From assembly GCA_017515285.1 (NCBI GenBank), contig JAFWGN010000009.1, forward strand, positions 1-64,000: 64,000 nucleotides of DNA, in the 5' to 3' direction. This DNA is from Candidatus Saccharimonadota bacterium. Its GTDB lineage: Bacteria > Patescibacteriota > Saccharimonadia > Saccharimonadales > Saccharimonadaceae. The translations under genes and the position numbers were made by a program. The notes beneath the pieces were generated by a model. That model was given only the letters and a program-made list of their open reading frames with translations. It ran no database searches and was not told the origin of the DNA. Positions 60,418 to 64,000 of this stretch are shown piece after piece. Position 1 is the stretch's first letter; each line of letters starts with the position of its first letter.

Positions 60418-60603
60418 GTGCGAAAGTCGATAGATGTTTCTGATTAGAACAGAGACCGTTCATAATATATTTTGGAATAATATTTTTGCCTACGCTAGCA
60501 AATGAAATGGCACCATGAGGAGCCATAGTTTGCTATGGTAGGTCTGACGGTCTCTGTCGGCTTTCGCACCTCGTGGTGCCATTTTTGTTCCAGTCCTCGA
60601 GGT
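60418..60603 (+). ncRNA. Structured 5' leader RNA of FISUMP gene 3
   Basis: Same plan as 34640-34833 with different stem sequences. P1 is 60418-60434 with 60553-60569 (17 bp, two G-U); a small hairpin lies at 60436-60450; P2 is 60451-60459 with 60547-60555 (competing with the inner 3 bp of P1); P3 is 60489-60493 with 60538-60542 and 60496-60502 with 60529-60535. The 26-nt loop holds ATGGCACCATGAGGAG; GGCACCATGAGG (60509-60520) can pair with CCTCGTGGTGCC (60569-60580), just before TTTTT. ACCTCG (60568-60573) can pair with CGAGGT (60598-60603). Confidence 0.75.
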
Positions 60604-60626
60604 ATAAAAAGTTAAAAAGGAGGACT

Positions 60627-62684
60627 ATGCAACCCATAAAACAAATTAACGCAATCAACCGCTGTCTCGGGATTTCTTTCGCCGGACTTGCGGTTCTAGT
60701 TTTAGGGTTCATATTCGCTCCAACTTTAATCAGTGAGGCCTCCGCCACCGAGAATGTCGCCACTGCTGTTTCTTGGGATGTGGTTTCCTTGACACTTGAT
60801 CCGGGTGGTGATGTTAACTTCGGGGAAGTTGTCCCCTCATCGCGCGATATTTCGATTGGTAACTTTGGTACTCAAAAGGTAGTAAAAAAGAACGTTACCG
60901 TGACGACTAATGGTGATTATTATGCTGTTTATTTGTCAACTTTCGGAGAGAATAACGCTCTAAAAACTAGTTCCGATACGGTCCAGGCCATTCCTCCTAT
61001 CGGTAACAGAGCCGCTGGTGCTGATTCTTCTAGTTTTGCTACTACGTCTTGGGGGTTTGCGATTCCGACTAGTGAAACCGCTTCTATCTTTTCTGCCTAT
61101 GATGATTTTTTAGTTAATCCTGCGGATACACAAGCCAACAATCTCACTAAACTCGGGACCGGTTCGGTTGTTTATAATACTGGTCTTTGGTCTGCGGTCC
61201 CGACTCTTTCCAATGTTTCTTTGATTCATCAACAGTCGACCAATGTCGCTACTGGTTTTTCTTCTGGTGATAACTTTCCGATTTATTATTCTATCATGAT
61301 TGATACAGACACTATGGCCGGAACGTATGAGAACCAAGTAGTTTATACCGCGATTGCGAGAGCTGGGCGTGGTGATATTAGCTATAACGTTTCGAGAGAT
61401 AAAGACATTGCCACGAGTTATCCGGGAGAGATGGAAGTTTTGCGAATTGACTTGGCCGTTACGAACTCCGGTCTAACGCCGGCGCTTGCGACTAGCGATT
61501 TGGAAATCCGCCTCGTTCCGCATAATGTCATTGCTAATAATAATTATTCTGTTGTTGGGCTGGTTGCTACCGATTATCCGATTTGCGTTCCAGCAAGCGT
61601 TACTTCCGAGGGGCAAAGCGCAGAAATTGGTTGTAGCTTACCTTTAATGGGAGCTAAAGGCTCAACTGATATCGCCGGAGATCACGTTGTCACCGAGGGT
61701 AGCACTTATGATTTTTGGGTTAAGGTTACTCTTCCCGACACATCGACCGTCGATTATGTTAGTCATTATAAGGAAGACACCACCGACGTGGCGAGCCTTA
61801 CTTATAAAACTGGTCTCCAAAGTATAAATACGAGTGGTGATTTTCTAATTACCAAAATGCAACAAATGACGGGAAGTGTTTGTCTAGCTACTAATATGTG
61901 GAACAGTCAAACCGGAAGTAGCGCCAGAATCTATGACTATCGCGGGCAAGACGGCGACAACCCGCTTCTTGCAGTTGGGGCGGATGCGAATGGGGTTTCG
62001 AGTTTTATCCTTACCGACACGCGTGATTCTAAACCTTATCTTATCCGGAGACTTGCGGATGGGGACTGTTGGATGGTACAAAATCTCAACCTTGACCTCG
62101 CGACGGTTGGAACCATAACGACTGCAAATACCGATATAAGTTCAAATTGGACGCCGAGTTTACGGTATGGGCAGACGGGAACTGCGTACGGAGACGATTC
62201 CGAGATATTTGTGTCTATGTATGATAGTAAGTATAAATACTATGACGCTTCCGAGGGAGCTATAAAAACAGACGATTCGTATAATCAGGCGCACGCCACA
62301 AGTTATTTTGGTAATTATTATACTTCTTCTGCGGTTACCGCAGAAAAAAGAGGCAGCATTTGTCCGACTGGTTGGCAAATTCCAAATCTAAGTCGTAGCG
62401 GTAATTTAAACCGTAGTTTGGCGAATCTTGTTGCTAGGTATGGGATAGAACAAAATAGTCTTATTGCGGAACATCCCGAGATTAGGCAGCTTCCGCTTTC
62501 ATTCGGTACCACCGGTTATAGTTATAACTATAACCTATTGGATGCTCCGGAATCTCGCACTATGATATTTATAGGCGAAGAAGATGGATATAACTTCTAT
62601 TTTGACGTTTCGCATCTCCTTCAGTTCGCGAATAGTGTTAATGCAAAATCTAGCGCATTGGTAGTTCGTTGCGTTGCTCGTTAG
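60627..62684 (+). CDS. Secreted FISUMP-domain surface protein 3
   Basis: 685 aa from ATG 60627, which follows AAAAAGGAGG at 3 nt; the longer frame from 60573 runs into the leader. Signal segment with a conserved APTLISEASA end. A long beta-type region contains VKKNVTVTTNGDYYAVYLST, a theme also in proteins 1 and 2. The FISUMP domain includes QQMTGSVC, TDTRDSKPYLIRRL, DCWMVQNL, ICPTGWQIP and a final VRCVAR. Transcribed divergently from xerC behind a structured leader. Confidence 0.86.
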   Translation: MQPIKQINAINRCLGISFAGLAVLVLGFIFAPTLISEASATENVATAVSWDVVSLTLDPGGDVNFGEVVPSSRDISIGNFGTQKVVKKNVTVTTNGDYYAVYLSTFGENNALKTSSDTVQAIPPIGNRAAGADSSSFATTSWGFAIPTSETASIFSAYDDFLVNPADTQANNLTKLGTGSVVYNTGLWSAVPTLSNVSLIHQQSTNVATGFSSGDNFPIYYSIMIDTDTMAGTYENQVVYTAIARAGRGDISYNVSRDKDIATSYPGEMEVLRIDLAVTNSGLTPALATSDLEIRLVPHNVIANNNYSVVGLVATDYPICVPASVTSEGQSAEIGCSLPLMGAKGSTDIAGDHVVTEGSTYDFWVKVTLPDTSTVDYVSHYKEDTTDVASLTYKTGLQSINTSGDFLITKMQQMTGSVCLATNMWNSQTGSSARIYDYRGQDGDNPLLAVGADANGVSSFILTDTRDSKPYLIRRLADGDCWMVQNLNLDLATVGTITTANTDISSNWTPSLRYGQTGTAYGDDSEIFVSMYDSKYKYYDASEGAIKTDDSYNQAHATSYFGNYYTSSAVTAEKRGSICPTGWQIPNLSRSGNLNRSLANLVARYGIEQNSLIAEHPEIRQLPLSFGTTGYSYNYNLLDAPESRTMIFIGEEDGYNFYFDVSHLLQFANSVNAKSSALVVRCVAR

Positions 62685-62740
62685 ATTGTCTTTTCCTCCT
62701 TAACGATTAAAACGGCAAGGAGGAAACTGGCTTGAAACGA

Positions 62741-63256
62741 CTAGCGGGTGTATTTTTCGTTTAGGTCGGAGTAATCGTAGAGTTCGGAATCGTCGAACCA
62801 GAGTTTGATTTCTTTTTTGGCTTCTTCGGGGGAGCCGGAAGCGTGAATTAAGTTCGGGACACCGATACCTTTAGCGTCGGAGTAGCCGAAGGACATATGG
62901 GAATAGTCGCCGCGGATGGTGCCCATTTCGGCGGACTTGGGTTCGGTCGGGCCGACGATTTTGCGGACCAAGGGGACGCATTCGACGCCTTCGAGAACCA
63001 TGGCGATGACGGGGCCGGTCATCATGTAGGCGACGTTGTAATGGAAGGCCTGTTCGCCGCGGCGAGTGATCATTTGGCCGATGTCTTCGTAGTGGGCACG
63101 GTAATGGTCTTCGCTCGGCATGACCATTTTCATGCCGACGATTTTGAGGCCGACGCGTTCAAAGCGTTGGAGGATTTCGCCGACAAGACCGCGTTGGACG
63201 GCGTCCGGCTTGCAGACTACTAAACTTCTTTGGATGAGATCTTTTTCTTTTCCCAT
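62741..63256 (-). CDS. ndk: Nucleoside diphosphate kinase
   Basis: 171 aa from ATG 63256 (after AAAGGAGTTT); the longer frame runs into tRNA-Arg. QRSLVVCKPDAVQRGLVGEI, GTIRGDYSHMSF and active-site NLIHASGSPEEA. The insert MSFGYSDAKGIGVPN before the active-site His and the C-terminal extension make it longer than the bacterial ~140-aa form. Balances NTP pools via phospho-His. Confidence 0.94.
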   Translation of the reverse strand: MGKEKDLIQRSLVVCKPDAVQRGLVGEILQRFERVGLKIVGMKMVMPSEDHYRAHYEDIGQMITRRGEQAFHYNVAYMMTGPVIAMVLEGVECVPLVRKIVGPTEPKSAEMGTIRGDYSHMSFGYSDAKGIGVPNLIHASGSPEEAKKEIKLWFDDSELYDYSDLNEKYTR

Positions 63257-63339
63257 GTTAAACTCCTTTTTAGAGATTATAACACTTCGAGGCGCAGAGG
63301 GGAAGAGTCCGTTATTGTGCGAGAAGATGGATAGAAAAA

Positions 63340-63416
63340 TGGTGACCCGGGCGGGAGTTGAACCCACAACCTTCTCCTTAGGACGGAGCTGCTCTATCCA
63401 ATTGAGCTACCAGGCC
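63340..63416 (-). tRNA. tRNA-Arg (anticodon CCT)
   Basis: Acceptor GGCCTGG/CCGGGTC (two G-U), anticodon loop GTCCTAA (CCT), T-arm GTGGG/CCCGC and encoded CCA. The first anticodon-stem pair is mismatched. Confidence 0.88.
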
Positions 63417-63458
63417 AGACGCATATATTATAACACGGGATTGTGATATAATGGTATC

Positions 63459-64000
63459 ATGAAATTGAAATTACCGTTTAAATCTGGTGATGCGAAGGAG
63501 CATAAGACCGAGAGGGAAAAGGTCGAGGAGCGCAGGGAAGAGGTTTTGTCACGAGGAAGGAAGTTCAAATATCCGCTTCAGTATGCGAAGCATAAGCTCG
63601 TCATCAACACGATTATTATTGCGACGGTTGGGGTGGTTCTCTTAGTCATCGCGGGGTGGGCGGCGCTTTACAAGTTTCAAGATATGGGGGATATTATGTA
63701 TCGGATTTCTAGGGTGGTTCCGGTTGCGGTCGCGAAAGTGGACGGCAAAAACGTTTTGTTTTCGGATTATTTAATGACGGTGAGGAGTAGCCTTGCGGCG
63801 CTTGACCAGCAGTCTTCCGTGCTTGATACGAAGGAGGAAGATTTTGGGGCGGTTGAAAATGGCTATAAAAGACAGGCGCTAACACAGGCGGAGGAACTTA
63901 CCTTTGCGCTGAAACTCGGAGAGGAACTTTCGATTTCCGTGTCGGATGAGGAGGTTGCGAAGGCCTTTGATGAACATAGGCGAGTTGGCGGGGCGGAGAG
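63459..64000 (+). CDS. SurA-like peptidyl-prolyl isomerase, partial
   Basis: Frame open to the window edge. TATAAT (63447-63452) ends 6 nt before ATG, so it is probably leaderless. A highly charged N-terminus is followed by one transmembrane helix (~52-70) and VAKVDGKNVLFSDYLMTV, then EELSISVSDEEVAKAFDEH, the SurA/PrsA N-terminal pattern. The isomerase domain would lie outside the window. Likely a membrane-anchored folding factor for exported proteins such as the FISUMP set. Confidence 0.75.
   Translation, partial: MKLKLPFKSGDAKEHKTEREKVEERREEVLSRGRKFKYPLQYAKHKLVINTIIIATVGVVLLVIAGWAALYKFQDMGDIMYRISRVVPVAVAKVDGKNVLFSDYLMTVRSSLAALDQQSSVLDTKEEDFGAVENGYKRQALTQAEELTFALKLGEELSISVSDEEVAKAFDEHRRVGGAE

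Noticed and set aside
60356-60526. N-terminal extension of xerC
   Set aside because: A TATAAT 6 nt before ATG 60355 and the oppositely oriented FISUMP leader make the longer start unlikely.
1-64000. Alternative genetic code (UGA as Gly)
   Set aside because: UGA ends many genes (ftsK, orn, polA), and conserved Gly/Trp positions use normal codons, unlike SR1/Gracilibacteria.
1-64000. CRISPR array
   Set aside because: No regularly spaced direct repeats and no cas genes; the repeats seen are palindromic insertions and duplicated spacers.

Overview
The window looks like part of a small genome from the Candidate Phyla Radiation, most likely Candidatus Saccharibacteria (TM7). I infer this from three secreted proteins with C-terminal FISUMP domains, a compact type IV pilus operon, many shortened housekeeping proteins, no biosynthetic pathways, and standard-code genes in which UGA is a stop. 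No rRNA, CRISPR array or prophage is visible. By eye the + strand is G-rich over most of the window whichever strand is coding, as in a long stretch of one replichore. The 5' parts of the FISUMP genes and the block at about 14.75-17.5 kb break that pattern.

Layout. 0-5.6 kb: FISUMP protein 1, a TsaE-TsaB fusion, a membrane diguanylate cyclase, tRNA-Gln and two small genes. 5.6-14.5 kb (mostly minus): valS, a transposase remnant, a FemABX-like transferase, tsaD, a MacB-type ABC exporter and a pilin-like protein. 14.5-20 kb: accessory block with tRNA-Ser, a DUF1653 protein, uncharacterised genes, a sigma-region-4/alpha-CTD-like regulator, repeated promoter-terminator spacers and tRNA-Arg/tRNA-Pro. 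20-34.6 kb: pyrG, YjbR-like, orn, argS, a GmrSD-like restriction protein, mscL, dnaG, rpoD, a P-loop kinase, polA and a RhuM-Fic protein. 34.6-43 kb: a structured leader with FISUMP protein 2, mutM, holA, rpsT, truB and rpsO. 43-64 kb: pnp, ftsK, rpsF-ssb-rpsR-efp-tlyA, pilMNO-x-BTCD, xerC, a second structured leader with FISUMP protein 3, ndk, tRNA-Arg and the start of a SurA-like gene.

Four things stand out. (1) FISUMP genes 2 and 3 each follow a leader of about 210 nt. The two leaders share a 16-nt apical loop and a 3' element but have different, co-varying stems. The loop can pair with the 3' element just before a U tract, and a downstream CGAGGT can compete for it, so this looks like an undescribed regulatory RNA. 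(2) Four palindromic insertions of 169-172 bp sit in frame inside tsaE-tsaB, valS, pyrG and argS, each adding about 57 residues. Two of them are near-identical copies. (3) Many first genes of transcription units have a TATAAT-like -10 box only 6-7 nt before ATG, so leaderless mRNAs seem to be the rule, while FISUMP and accessory genes have long leaders and strong Shine-Dalgarno sites. (4) Small minus-strand accessory genes share a promoter form (TTGCAA ... TTTGTGC-TATAAT) and a duplicated terminator-promoter spacer.

The pilus operon makes retractable type IV pili (PilB extension, PilT retraction, PilC platform, PilD peptidase), and the FISUMP proteins are likely surface proteins. Both fit an epibiotic lifestyle, but that link is inference.
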